This document shows positions 15,184-22,860 of a DNA stretch of 64,000 nt, piece by piece. The translations under genes and the position numbers were made by a program. Numbering within the stretch: the stretch's first letter is position 1; the number at the start of each line of letters is the position of its first letter. A model generated the notes under the pieces. That model was not told where the DNA came from. It made no database searches and was given only the letters and a program-made list of their open reading frames with translations. This stretch comes from Roseateles oligotrophus (lineage in GTDB: Bacteria > Pseudomonadota > Gammaproteobacteria > Burkholderiales > Burkholderiaceae_C). The stretch is from NCBI RefSeq assembly GCF_025717515.1, contig NZ_JAJIRN010000012.1, positions 1 through 64,000 on the forward strand, in the 5' to 3' direction.

Positions 15184-16758
15184 ATGACACCCCGCCTTCT
15201 TCTTCCTTTGCTATTAGCCCTGCCCGGCCTTGCCCAGGCTCAAAGCAGCAAGATCAGTCATGTGTTGGTCTACCCAGGCGGCGCCACCGTCGAGCGGGTG
15301 GCCAAGGTGGCCGCCGGCGCACAAACGCTCAAACTCAGCTGTCTGCCGACCCGATTCGACCTCGATTCGCTGCAGCTGCAAGGCGATACAGGCACGCAAA
15401 TCGGTGATGTCAGCGTGCAGACCATGGCGCGCGAGCGCGCGCCAGAATGCGCTAGCAGCCCGCTCGACGCCAGCATCCGTGCGCTTGAGGACAAGCAGGC
15501 CGACCTGAAGGCCGAGATCGATGCACATGAGCTGGTGCTTGGTTTTCTGAAGAATTTCGGCATGGGCTCAAGCCCCGGCGCAGGCAATCAAGTCGCCATC
15601 GGCAGCACCGCCGAGTCCTTGCGACGCAGCGGCCTGGAGGCGATGCAGCGCCAACATCAGCTGCTGCGTAAAAAGCAATTGATCGAGCAAGACCTGACCC
15701 CGCTGCTGGCCGAACGCGACCGCCTGATCAAGGCCAACCCGCAGCTGCGCAGTTTGCAGATCCGCCTGGCCGCCGAGCAGGCCGGCGAGTTGCGGCTGAG
15801 CTACCGTGTCAGCCAAGCGGGCTGGACGCCGGTCTACCGGGCCCACTTGGACACGGCCAAAGGGCAGCTGCGCCTGGAGCGCCAAGCCCAGGTGGCCCAG
15901 AACAGCGGTGAAGACTGGAGCGGTGTGAAGCTGCGTTTGTCGACGGTGCAGCCGCGTCAAAACACCGGCATCGCGCCGCCCTACCCTTGGACGCTGGACA
16001 TCCTGCCGCCGCTTCAGGCGCAAGCAGAAATGCAATTCTCGCGGGAGGCTCCGGCTCCGCCGGCGATGGCCATCGCGCGCAGCCCGCTGGCCCAGTCGCA
16101 AGACGAGTCCGCACGTTTCGATGTCAGCGTCTTCCAAGGGGAATTCGCCGCCGAATTCGGCGTGCCCGGCCTGGTCAATGTCGCCAGCGACGGCCAGCGG
16201 GTTGGCTATTCACTCGGCAGCGAGTTGGTGGACGCGCAAGTGCTGCGGCGGGTGCAGCCGCAGCAAGAGGCGCAGGCCTTTTTGATGGCCGAGCTGGCCC
16301 GGCCCGCCGGCTCCTGGCCGAGTGGCGCACTGCAACTGTTTCGCGACGGCGACTTCGTCGGCAACAGTCAGTTGAATCTGGGCAGCGAGGAACGGCTGGA
16401 GCTGTTCTTCGGCCGCGACGAAATGCTACGGGTCAAGGTCGAGCCCGAGCAGCGCGGCGGCGCCAACGCCGGCTTCATCGGCTCGCGCGCCGAACAGAAA
16501 ATCGGCCGCGCCTTTGTGCTGGAGAACCTGCACAAAAAGCCGGTGCAGTTGCAAGTGCTGGAGGCCTCGCCGGTCGGAAGGCACGAAGACATCCGCGTGC
16601 AAACCGTCTTCAATCCCAAGCCCAGCCTTGAGGCCTGGAAGAAGCAGCCCGGCGTGGTGGCCTGGGAGCTGCCACTGGAGGCCGGCAAGACCTTGCGCAT
16701 CACGGCGGAGTATTCGATCAGTTACCCCAAGGATGCGCGGATAGGCGGGCTGCGCTAA
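15184..16758 (+). CDS. DUF4139 (MuiA-type) exported protein
   Basis: A 524-residue secreted protein with a clear signal peptide (LLLPLLLALPGLAQA) at the ATG at 15184, preceded by TTGGAG. The N-terminal DUF4140-like domain (VLVYPGGATVERVAKV) is followed by a coiled-coil helix pair at about residues 95-185 and then a DUF4139 beta domain (GELRLSYRVSQAGWTPVYRAHLD, LRLSTVQPRQNTGIAPPYPW, ITAEYSISYPKDARIGGLR). This is the mucoidy-inhibitor A family. Members are extracytoplasmic and poorly characterised. The 3' end overlaps by four bases with the convergent YeeE-type transporter gene. Confidence 0.85.
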   Translation: MTPRLLLPLLLALPGLAQAQSSKISHVLVYPGGATVERVAKVAAGAQTLKLSCLPTRFDLDSLQLQGDTGTQIGDVSVQTMARERAPECASSPLDASIRALEDKQADLKAEIDAHELVLGFLKNFGMGSSPGAGNQVAIGSTAESLRRSGLEAMQRQHQLLRKKQLIEQDLTPLLAERDRLIKANPQLRSLQIRLAAEQAGELRLSYRVSQAGWTPVYRAHLDTAKGQLRLERQAQVAQNSGEDWSGVKLRLSTVQPRQNTGIAPPYPWTLDILPPLQAQAEMQFSREAPAPPAMAIARSPLAQSQDESARFDVSVFQGEFAAEFGVPGLVNVASDGQRVGYSLGSELVDAQVLRRVQPQQEAQAFLMAELARPAGSWPSGALQLFRDGDFVGNSQLNLGSEERLELFFGRDEMLRVKVEPEQRGGANAGFIGSRAEQKIGRAFVLENLHKKPVQLQVLEASPVGRHEDIRVQTVFNPKPSLEAWKKQPGVVAWELPLEAGKTLRITAEYSISYPKDARIGGLR

Positions 16759-17873
16759 CTTTTCTCAATTTGCCTGGCTTGCCGATACAAGGCCAGCCAG
16801 GCGCCTCCGACAATGGCGGCCAGCGCCAGCACCGCGCCGGCCGACAACAGCGACAGCCCGGTGACGCCTTGGCCGATCGAGCAACCCATCGCCGTCACGC
16901 CGCCAAAACCCATCAGCACACCGCCGAGCAAATGGTCGCCCATGTCCCGGGCGCTGCGGAACGATTCCCAGAAGAATTCCTTGCGCAGCAGCGCCGACGC
17001 CAAGCTGCCCAGCAGCACGCCCAGTGTCAGCGTTACGCCAAAGGTCGCGGTGTTGTTGCGGTCGGACCAAAGCGTCAACAAGTCCAGGCTCTGCGCCAAG
17101 GGCGCGGCAAAGCTGAAGCCCTCGGGTCGGTGCGAGTAGGTGCCCATCCAGGCTGCTTCCAAGGTATCCGGATGCTCGGCAATAAAGCCCAGATGACCGG
17201 TCAGCGCCCAAGCCGCAACCAACAAAGCGCCCAGCAGCACGCCGCCCCACCCATGGCCGGGCTCGAGGCTTGCCCGCTTGCGCCACAGCAACAGACCGGC
17301 CAATAGCAGCAGCAAGGACAGCAGCGCGGCGCGCACAGGAGTCGCCGAGGCAATGCCCAAAGCCGAGGCCAGCAGCGAGCCCAGATCTTGCGGCGTGGCG
17401 AGTTGCCAGCCAAAGGCGTCCAGGAACTTCACGCGCAACTCGGCCAATACGCCGCGCAGCGTCATCTGCGCCGTCACGGCAGCCACGATCAGCGTCACCC
17501 AAGCCTTCATATTGCCGGAAGCCGCCTTCACCAGACTGCGCTGCGGGCAGCCCGAAGCCAGCACCATGCCGTAGCCGAACAGCGCGCCGCCGACCAAATA
17601 GGACGGCCACAAAAACCGCTCGCTCCAGGCCATGCTGCGCGAGGCATCCAGCCAGCCGATCTGCATCAGGCCAAAGCCGCCGGCAGCGGCAACCGCGACC
17701 GCCAAGACCCACATCAGCAGGCGCGATGTACCGCCATAGCTGTACAGGTCCGAGATGGCGCCGCGGGTGCAAAAGCGCGTGGCCTGGGCAAGCGCCCCAA
17801 GCGCCAAGCCGAGGGCCAGGCCGCCCCAGACGACGGCGGCGCTGGCTTCGGCAGGATTCAATGGCAGATGCAT
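16755..17873 (-). CDS. soxT: YeeE/YedE (SoxT-type) thiosulfate/sulfur transporter
   Basis: An inner-membrane transporter of 372 residues from the ATG at 17873, with about nine membrane helices. Signature Cys-containing motifs of the YeeE/YedE (DUF395) family are present: TRFCTRGAISDLY, VLASGCPQRSLVKAASGN and TAMGCSIGQGVTGLS; related Cys residues relay thiosulfate in characterised YeeE. SoxT of Paracoccus belongs to the same family. The gene is divergent from soxC with about 145 bases between them, which fits import or export of sulfur compounds for the Sox system. The symbol is given by family and context. A longer TTG start at 17882 is possible. Confidence 0.88.
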   Translation of the reverse strand: MHLPLNPAEASAAVVWGGLALGLALGALAQATRFCTRGAISDLYSYGGTSRLLMWVLAVAVAAAGGFGLMQIGWLDASRSMAWSERFLWPSYLVGGALFGYGMVLASGCPQRSLVKAASGNMKAWVTLIVAAVTAQMTLRGVLAELRVKFLDAFGWQLATPQDLGSLLASALGIASATPVRAALLSLLLLLAGLLLWRKRASLEPGHGWGGVLLGALLVAAWALTGHLGFIAEHPDTLEAAWMGTYSHRPEGFSFAAPLAQSLDLLTLWSDRNNTATFGVTLTLGVLLGSLASALLRKEFFWESFRSARDMGDHLLGGVLMGFGGVTAMGCSIGQGVTGLSLLSAGAVLALAAIVGGAWLALYRQARQIEKS

Positions 17874-17968
17874 AAGGATCAATCAATCAATCAGTCTTTG
17901 GCGAATGGTTGGAGAAACAAGCGAATTGGACCCAGGGTTTTCACTGATCTCATTTAATGAGTGCAGGC

Positions 17969-17990
17969 TTATATTTGCGATGCCTTATAA
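17969..17990. promoter_or_regulatory. possible sox operator (AT-rich imperfect palindrome)
   Basis: TTATA (17969-17973) and TATAA (17986-17990) form inverted half-sites with a 12-base spacer in the soxT-soxC intergenic region, about 30 bases before the soxC start. GGCTTATA and GCCTTATA also read as near-direct repeats. ArsR-family sulfur regulators bind AT-rich palindromes at sox promoters, and such a regulator is encoded at the end of this cluster. The match is by position and composition only. Confidence 0.3.
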
Positions 17991-18019
17991 ACAATTTGAC
18001 CCCAGCACAGGAGAGCCGC

Positions 18020-19381
18020 TTGAGCAATCCGCATCACTCACCCGGCCGCTTGCTCAAGGCGGTCGAGAATTTTCTGGATCGGGATGGGGTCGGCCAGGTG
18101 TTCGCTCAGGCCCGCAGCGGTCGTCGCGACTTTATCCGCAAAGCCTTCGCTTCGGCCAGCCTCGCCGGCGCGACGCTTGCGACGCGCGCCCAATCCGGCA
18201 ACGGCGACCCCAACATCCTCGAGTTGCCCGCGCATTCACGCGGGCTCGGCCAGCCGGTGGCACTGGAGGGTTATGGCAAACCGTCCAAATACGAGGCGAA
18301 TGTGCAGCGCCGCATCAGCCCCGGCCTAACGCCGACCACGCAGGCCTCGGTTTCCTTCGCGCCGCTGCAATCGCTGTTCGGCATCGTCACGCCCAGCGGC
18401 CTGCACTTCGAGCGTCATCACCAGGGTTGGTGGGATATCGACCCCGGCAAGCACCGCTTGATGTTGAACGGCTCCGACGAAAAAATGCTCAAGCGGGCGA
18501 TGGTCTTCACGCTCGATGAGCTGATGCGATTGCCGGCCGTGAGCCGCTTTCACTTCATCGAGTGCGGCGCCAATACCGGCATGGAATGGGGCAATGTCGC
18601 GGTGCCGACCTGCCAGTACACGCATGGCATGCTGAGCTGCAGCGAGTTCACCGGCGTGCCGCTGCGCACCCTGCTGGACCTCGCCGGCGTCGACTACAAG
18701 CGCGCCCGCTATGTGTTGGCCGAGGGCGCCGACGGTTCCTCGATGACGCGGACCGTGCCAATGGAGTTGGTCGAAAGCGGTGAGGTGCTGGTTGCCTATG
18801 GCCAGAACGGCGAAATGCTGCGGCCCGAGAATGGCTACCCGCTGCGCCTGGTCGTACCCGGCGTGCAGGGCGTCAGCTGGGTCAAATACCTGCGCCGCAT
18901 CGAGGTCGGCGATCGGCCCTATGGTGCCAAAGATGAGGCGATTCACTACATCGATCTGATGCCCGACGGCCGCCATCGGCAATATTCGAGCACGCAAGAA
19001 TGCAAAAGCGTGATCACCAGCCCGTCCGGGGGTCAGGTCTTGCTGGACAAGGGGTTTTACAGCATCAGCGGTCTGGCCTGGTCGGGCCGCGGCAAGATTG
19101 GCCGCGTCGATGTCTCGACGGACGGCGGCCGCAACTGGCGCGGTGCCAGGCTGGAGACGCCGGTGCTGAGCAAATGCCTGACACGCTTCAGTCTCGATTG
19201 GGTCTGGGACGGCAAGCCCGCCTTGCTGCAAAGCCGCGCCATCGACGAAACCGGCTATGTGCAACCGCGCAAGCAGCAACTCATCGCGGTGCGCGGAACG
19301 CGCTCGATTTATCACAATAACGCGGTGCAAACCTGGCTGGTGCAGGAAGACGGCGAGGTGAAAAATGTCCAGTTGGCGTGA
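18020..19381 (+). CDS. soxC: SoxC, sulfane dehydrogenase molybdenum subunit
   Basis: Molybdopterin subunit of Sox(CD)2, which oxidises the sulfane sulfur on SoxY-cysteine S-thiosulfonate. A TTG at 18020 with AGGAG 7 bases upstream gives 453 residues; the open frame continues to 17957 without a better site. A twin-arginine signal (GRRDFIRKAFASASLAGATLATRA) directs folded export. The sulfite-oxidase fold is clear: FHFIECGANTGMEW with the molybdenum-ligand Cys, TRTVPMELV, YPLRLVVPGVQGVSWVKYL and the C-terminal dimerisation domain (GRVDVSTDGGRNW). It is the first gene of soxCDYZAXB and overlaps soxD by 17 bases. Confidence 0.96.
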   Translation: MSNPHHSPGRLLKAVENFLDRDGVGQVFAQARSGRRDFIRKAFASASLAGATLATRAQSGNGDPNILELPAHSRGLGQPVALEGYGKPSKYEANVQRRISPGLTPTTQASVSFAPLQSLFGIVTPSGLHFERHHQGWWDIDPGKHRLMLNGSDEKMLKRAMVFTLDELMRLPAVSRFHFIECGANTGMEWGNVAVPTCQYTHGMLSCSEFTGVPLRTLLDLAGVDYKRARYVLAEGADGSSMTRTVPMELVESGEVLVAYGQNGEMLRPENGYPLRLVVPGVQGVSWVKYLRRIEVGDRPYGAKDEAIHYIDLMPDGRHRQYSSTQECKSVITSPSGGQVLLDKGFYSISGLAWSGRGKIGRVDVSTDGGRNWRGARLETPVLSKCLTRFSLDWVWDGKPALLQSRAIDETGYVQPRKQQLIAVRGTRSIYHNNAVQTWLVQEDGEVKNVQLA

Positions 19382-20441
19382 GTTCTTGCTGGCTTCCAGC
19401 CTGCTGATGGGCCTCGGCCTGAGCGGCTCCGCCCAGGCCCAGAGCAAGACCTACCCTGGGCTGGGCCGCGTGGCGACGGCCGCCGAATTGAGCGCCTGGG
19501 ACATTGACGTCAGGCCCGATTTCAAGGGCCTGCCGCCCGGCAAAGGTTCGGTCGCCCAGGGCATGGTCATCTGGGAAGGCAAATGCGCGTCCTGTCATGG
19601 CGTGTTCGGCGAAAGCAACCAGGTCTTCGCGCCGCTGGTGGGTGGCACGACCGCAGCCGACATCCAAAGCGGCCGGGTGGCGCGCCTGACCGACTCGGCC
19701 TTCCCGGCGCGCACCACGCTGATGAAGCTGGCCAATCTGTCCACGCTCTGGGACTACATCAATCGCGCGATGCCCTGGACGGCGCCCAAGTCACTGAGCG
19801 CCGACGAGGTCTACGCCGTCACCGCCTATCTGCTCAATCTGGGCGGCATCGTGCCCGACGAGCTGGTCTTGTCCGACCGCAATATGCACGAGGTGCAGGC
19901 GCTGCTGCCGAACCGACACGGTCTGCACAGCGACCATGGGCTCTGGCCCGGTGCCGGCATGGGCAATGGCGGCAAGCCCGATGTCAAGGCGACGGCCTGC
20001 GTGAAGGACTGCGCGCCTTTGCCAAAAATCGCCTCGGCCTTGCCCGACTTTGCCCGCAACGCGCATGGCAATCTGGCCGAGCAGAACCGCGGGGTCGGCG
20101 CCCAGCATGGCGTGGACACCAGCGGCCCCGGTGGCGCCCCGGCGCAAGCGCCCAAGCGGCCAGGCTCAGCGGCCAAGGGCGCGGGCGAGGCCGCGATGCT
20201 GCTGACACAGAAGCACGGCTGCGTTGCCTGCCACGGCCTTGAAAACAAAATCGTCGGTCCGGGCTTGCGCGAGATCGCCAACAAATATGCTCAGCGCGCG
20301 GACGCTGTTGCCTACTTGAGCGGCAAGATCATCGCCGGCGGCGCGGGGGTTTGGGGGGCGATCCCGATGCCGGCGCAGACCATCAGCGAGGCCGACGCCA
20401 AAACGATCGCCGAATGGCTGGCGACGGGGGCCGAAAAATGA
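19365..20441 (+). CDS. soxD: SoxD, dihaem cytochrome c subunit of sulfane dehydrogenase
   Basis: Electron-accepting subunit for SoxC, 358 residues. It has a signal peptide (REFLLASSLLMGLGLSGSAQA) and two haem c sites, CASCH near residue 76 and CVACH near residue 285. Likely Met ligands are in the NRAMPWTAP and IPMPAQTISE segments. The two cytochrome domains are joined by a Gly/Ala/Pro-rich linker. Its start lies inside the 3' end of soxC, so translation is probably coupled. Presence of SoxCD predicts complete oxidation of thiosulfate to sulfate without sulfur globule storage. Confidence 0.95.
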   Translation: MSSWREFLLASSLLMGLGLSGSAQAQSKTYPGLGRVATAAELSAWDIDVRPDFKGLPPGKGSVAQGMVIWEGKCASCHGVFGESNQVFAPLVGGTTAADIQSGRVARLTDSAFPARTTLMKLANLSTLWDYINRAMPWTAPKSLSADEVYAVTAYLLNLGGIVPDELVLSDRNMHEVQALLPNRHGLHSDHGLWPGAGMGNGGKPDVKATACVKDCAPLPKIASALPDFARNAHGNLAEQNRGVGAQHGVDTSGPGGAPAQAPKRPGSAAKGAGEAAMLLTQKHGCVACHGLENKIVGPGLREIANKYAQRADAVAYLSGKIIAGGAGVWGAIPMPAQTISEADAKTIAEWLATGAEK

Positions 20442-20485
20442 AGCTAACTTCCACATCATTGGCAATCAGAGATAGAGGATTTCTC

Positions 20486-20953
20486 ATGCAAACTCGTCGA
20501 ACAATGCTTTCTCGGTCGGCCCAAGTGGCCGGCATGCTGGCCACCCTTGGCATGCTGCCCGGCTTGGCCCAGGCACAGGCCAAGGCCTACAACACGGCGG
20601 CCTTTGACGCCAAGACCATGGCCGAGTTGATGAAGGCGCTGGGCGCCGGCGCGCCGGTCGAGAGCAAGGACGTCACCCTGACCGGGCCGGACATTGCCGA
20701 GAACGGTGCGGTGGTACCCGTCGGTGCCTCGACGACGCTGGCCGGCGTCAAGCACATGCTGCTGCTGGTCGAGAAGAACCCGGCCATGTTGTCGGCGATC
20801 TTCGACGTCAGCGACGCGGTCGAGGCGAACTTCCAGACGCGCGTCAAGATGGGCCAGTCATCCAATGTATTTGCCGTGGCCTTGATGAGCGACGGCAAGG
20901 TGCTGTATGCGGTCAAAGAAGTGAAGGTGACCTTGGGCGGTTGCGGCGGCTGA
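20486..20953 (+). CDS. soxY: SoxY, sulfur carrier subunit
   Basis: Periplasmic carrier that holds the substrate on a C-terminal swinging-arm cysteine. The C-terminus is LGGCGG, the diagnostic GGCGG with the modified Cys. The start at 20486 is preferred: GAGG lies about 8 bases upstream, the product is 155 residues, the family norm, and it begins with a twin-arginine-like signal (QTRRTMLSRSAQVAGMLATLGMLPGLAQA). An upstream ATG at 20438 overlaps the soxD stop but gives an atypical leader. The SoxY fold continues as VTLTGPDIAENGAVVPVG. The next gene, soxZ, encodes its partner. Confidence 0.95.
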   Translation: MQTRRTMLSRSAQVAGMLATLGMLPGLAQAQAKAYNTAAFDAKTMAELMKALGAGAPVESKDVTLTGPDIAENGAVVPVGASTTLAGVKHMLLLVEKNPAMLSAIFDVSDAVEANFQTRVKMGQSSNVFAVALMSDGKVLYAVKEVKVTLGGCGG

Positions 20954-21003
20954 GTAAGGCAGAGCCCCTTCCCCTATTCCCTCGACATCACAGGAGAAAC
21001 ACC

Positions 21004-21315
21004 ATGTCAGATCCCATGAAGATTCGCGCTCAAGCCGCCGGCGACAAGGCCGTCGTGCGCATATTGATGGCCCACGAAATGGAGACCGGTCAGCGCAAAG
21101 ACAGCGCCGGAAAAACCATTCCCGCCTGGTTCATTCAGGAAGTAACGGCCCAGCTCAACGGCAAGCCGGTGCTGAGCGCGCAATGGGGACCGTCGGTCGC
21201 CAAGAATCCCTTTCTGCAATTCAATCTCAAGGGCGCCAAGGCGGGCGACAAGATCAGCGTCACCTGGGTCGACAACAAAGGCGACAAGCGCACCGATGAA
21301 GCCGTCGTATCCTGA
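21004..21315 (+). CDS. soxZ: SoxZ, partner of SoxY
   Basis: A 103-residue protein that dimerises with SoxY and is co-exported with it, having no signal peptide of its own. It is recognised by MSDPMKIRAQAAGDKAVVRI, MAHEMETGQRKDSAGKTIPAWFI, and WVDNKGDKRTDEAVV, all typical of SoxZ. A good ribosome binding site (CAGGAG) lies 8 bases upstream. It is the fourth gene of the cluster. Confidence 0.96.
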   Translation: MSDPMKIRAQAAGDKAVVRILMAHEMETGQRKDSAGKTIPAWFIQEVTAQLNGKPVLSAQWGPSVAKNPFLQFNLKGAKAGDKISVTWVDNKGDKRTDEAVVS

Positions 21316-21366
21316 GTCCCTGCACCTGCAGCACTCCGTCATGACCTCCGAACAACAGGCCCGACC

Positions 21367-22164
21367 ATGCGCAAGATCCTATTGATTACAAGCTCGCTGG
21401 CACTTGCCGGCGCCGCCGCGGCTCAGCAAAAAACCACCGCCGACAGCATTGCCGAATACCGCGCCATGTTGGCCGACGGCAACCCGGCCGAGTTGTTCGA
21501 GGCCAAAGGCGAGGCGCTCTGGAAGACCCCGCGCGGCCCCAAAAATGCCGACTTGCAGCAATGCGATCTGGGCAAGGGGCCGGGTGTCGTCAAAGGCGTG
21601 TTCGTCGAGTTGCCGCGCTGGTTTGCCGATACCGGCCGCGTGCAAGACATGGAGTCACGCCTGCTGACCTGCATGGAGCGGCTCCAAGGCTTTGATGCGA
21701 CGGCCATCGCCAAGACGCCATTTGGCCAAGGCGAACAAAAGACGCTGGAGAGCCTGGCGGCCTGGATCTCGGCCGAATCGCGCGGCCTGAGGTTCAAGCT
21801 CCCGCAGGCCCATGCCGAAGAACGTAAAAGTTATGAACTCGGCAAGCGGGCGTTCTTCTACCGCGCCGGTTCACATGACTTTTCCTGCGCGTCCTGCCAT
21901 GGCCAGACCGACAAGCGGATAAGGCTGCAAGACTTGCCCATACTCTCCAAGAACCCCGGCGACGGCGTGGGCTTTGCGGCCTGGCCGGCCTATCGGGTCA
22001 GCAGCGGTGAGCTCTGGAGCATGCAGCGCCGCCTGAACGACTGCTTCCGCCAGCAGCGCTTTCCATACCCCGGCTACGCCTCCGACGTGACCATTGCCTT
22101 GGGCAGCTATATGGGTGTCAATGCCCAGGGTGCCGAATCCGTGGCCCCGGCCCTCAAGCGTTGA
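21367..22164 (+). CDS. soxA: SoxA, c-type cytochrome (single CXXCH)
   Basis: With SoxX it couples thiosulfate to the SoxY cysteine. The 265-residue protein starts with a signal peptide (KILLITSSLALAGAAAA). Only one haem motif, FSCASCHGQ, is present at about residue 178. The N-terminal domain retains isolated Cys residues (LQQCDLG, LLTCMERL) but no CXXCH, so this is the monohaem type rather than the dihaem Paracoccus type. The active-site Cys lies in RLNDCFRQQRFP. Its stop is close to the start of soxX. Confidence 0.94.
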   Translation: MRKILLITSSLALAGAAAAQQKTTADSIAEYRAMLADGNPAELFEAKGEALWKTPRGPKNADLQQCDLGKGPGVVKGVFVELPRWFADTGRVQDMESRLLTCMERLQGFDATAIAKTPFGQGEQKTLESLAAWISAESRGLRFKLPQAHAEERKSYELGKRAFFYRAGSHDFSCASCHGQTDKRIRLQDLPILSKNPGDGVGFAAWPAYRVSSGELWSMQRRLNDCFRQQRFPYPGYASDVTIALGSYMGVNAQGAESVAPALKR

Positions 22165-22175
22165 AAGAGCGAGCC

Positions 22176-22832
22176 ATGAAACCTAACAAACAACTCACCC
22201 TGATGCTCGGCGGCGCGATCACGCTGCTGCTGGCCGGCTGCGCGGCCACCACGCCGGTGCCCGACTACGAGGCCTTGCTGACGCAAATGATGAGCGGCTC
22301 CTTCCGCGACGAAGGCATCGCCAAGACCGAGCGCCTGCAACAAGACTCGGTCAACCTGGCCTGTTCCAAGGCGCAGGGAGCCGCCTTGCCCGACGCCGTC
22401 GCGGCGCCGCTCCAAGCAGCCGCGCTGAAGAGCGTGCCCAAGCCTGCCAATGGTCAATACCTGGGGGATTGGCGCGAGGGAGAGAAGCTGGCCCAAAACG
22501 GCCGCGGCATGACCTGGACCGACAAATCGGCCGCACCCAGCGCCAATGGCGGCAATTGCTACAACTGCCACCAGATCAGCAAGGCCGAGCTTTCTTTTGG
22601 CACGATTGGCCCCAGCCTCTATCAGTACGGCAAGTTGCGCGGCGTCAGTGATCCCCAAAGCGCGGCCGCCGCCCCCATCGTCGACTACACCTGGGCCAAG
22701 CTCTGGAACGCCAAGGCCTTCAATGCTTGCTCGGAGATGCCGCGATTTGGTCACGGCGGCTTGCTGGATGAAACGCAGCTCAAGCATTTGATGGCCTTGC
22801 TGCTGGACCCGCAATCTCCGGTCAATCAATAA
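22176..22832 (+). CDS. soxX: SoxX, monohaem cytochrome c with a lipobox
   Basis: Partner of SoxA in thiosulfate binding; it passes electrons from the new S-S bond to a cytochrome. The 218-residue protein has one haem site (NCYNCHQIS) and a Met ligand candidate in CSEMPRFGHGG. The N-terminus is TLMLGGAITLLLAGCAAT, a lipoprotein signal with lipobox LAGC, so SoxXA may be membrane tethered in this organism. The ATG at 22176, with AGAGCGAG upstream, is preferred over a TTG at 22161 that overlaps soxA. Confidence 0.93.
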   Translation: MKPNKQLTLMLGGAITLLLAGCAATTPVPDYEALLTQMMSGSFRDEGIAKTERLQQDSVNLACSKAQGAALPDAVAAPLQAAALKSVPKPANGQYLGDWREGEKLAQNGRGMTWTDKSAAPSANGGNCYNCHQISKAELSFGTIGPSLYQYGKLRGVSDPQSAAAAPIVDYTWAKLWNAKAFNACSEMPRFGHGGLLDETQLKHLMALLLDPQSPVNQ

Positions 22833-22860
22833 GTTAGTTCGCACTCAAAGAGATCGCCCC

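Noticed and set aside
16765-17886. A second long open frame on the same strand as the YeeE-type transporter
   Set aside because: It is Arg/Gly-rich out-of-frame translation of a GC-rich gene; only the other frame shows membrane helices and family motifs.
17880-17895. AATC tandem repeats before the SoxT-type gene as a phase-variation tract
   Set aside because: Only about three and a half units; too short to expect slippage-based switching.
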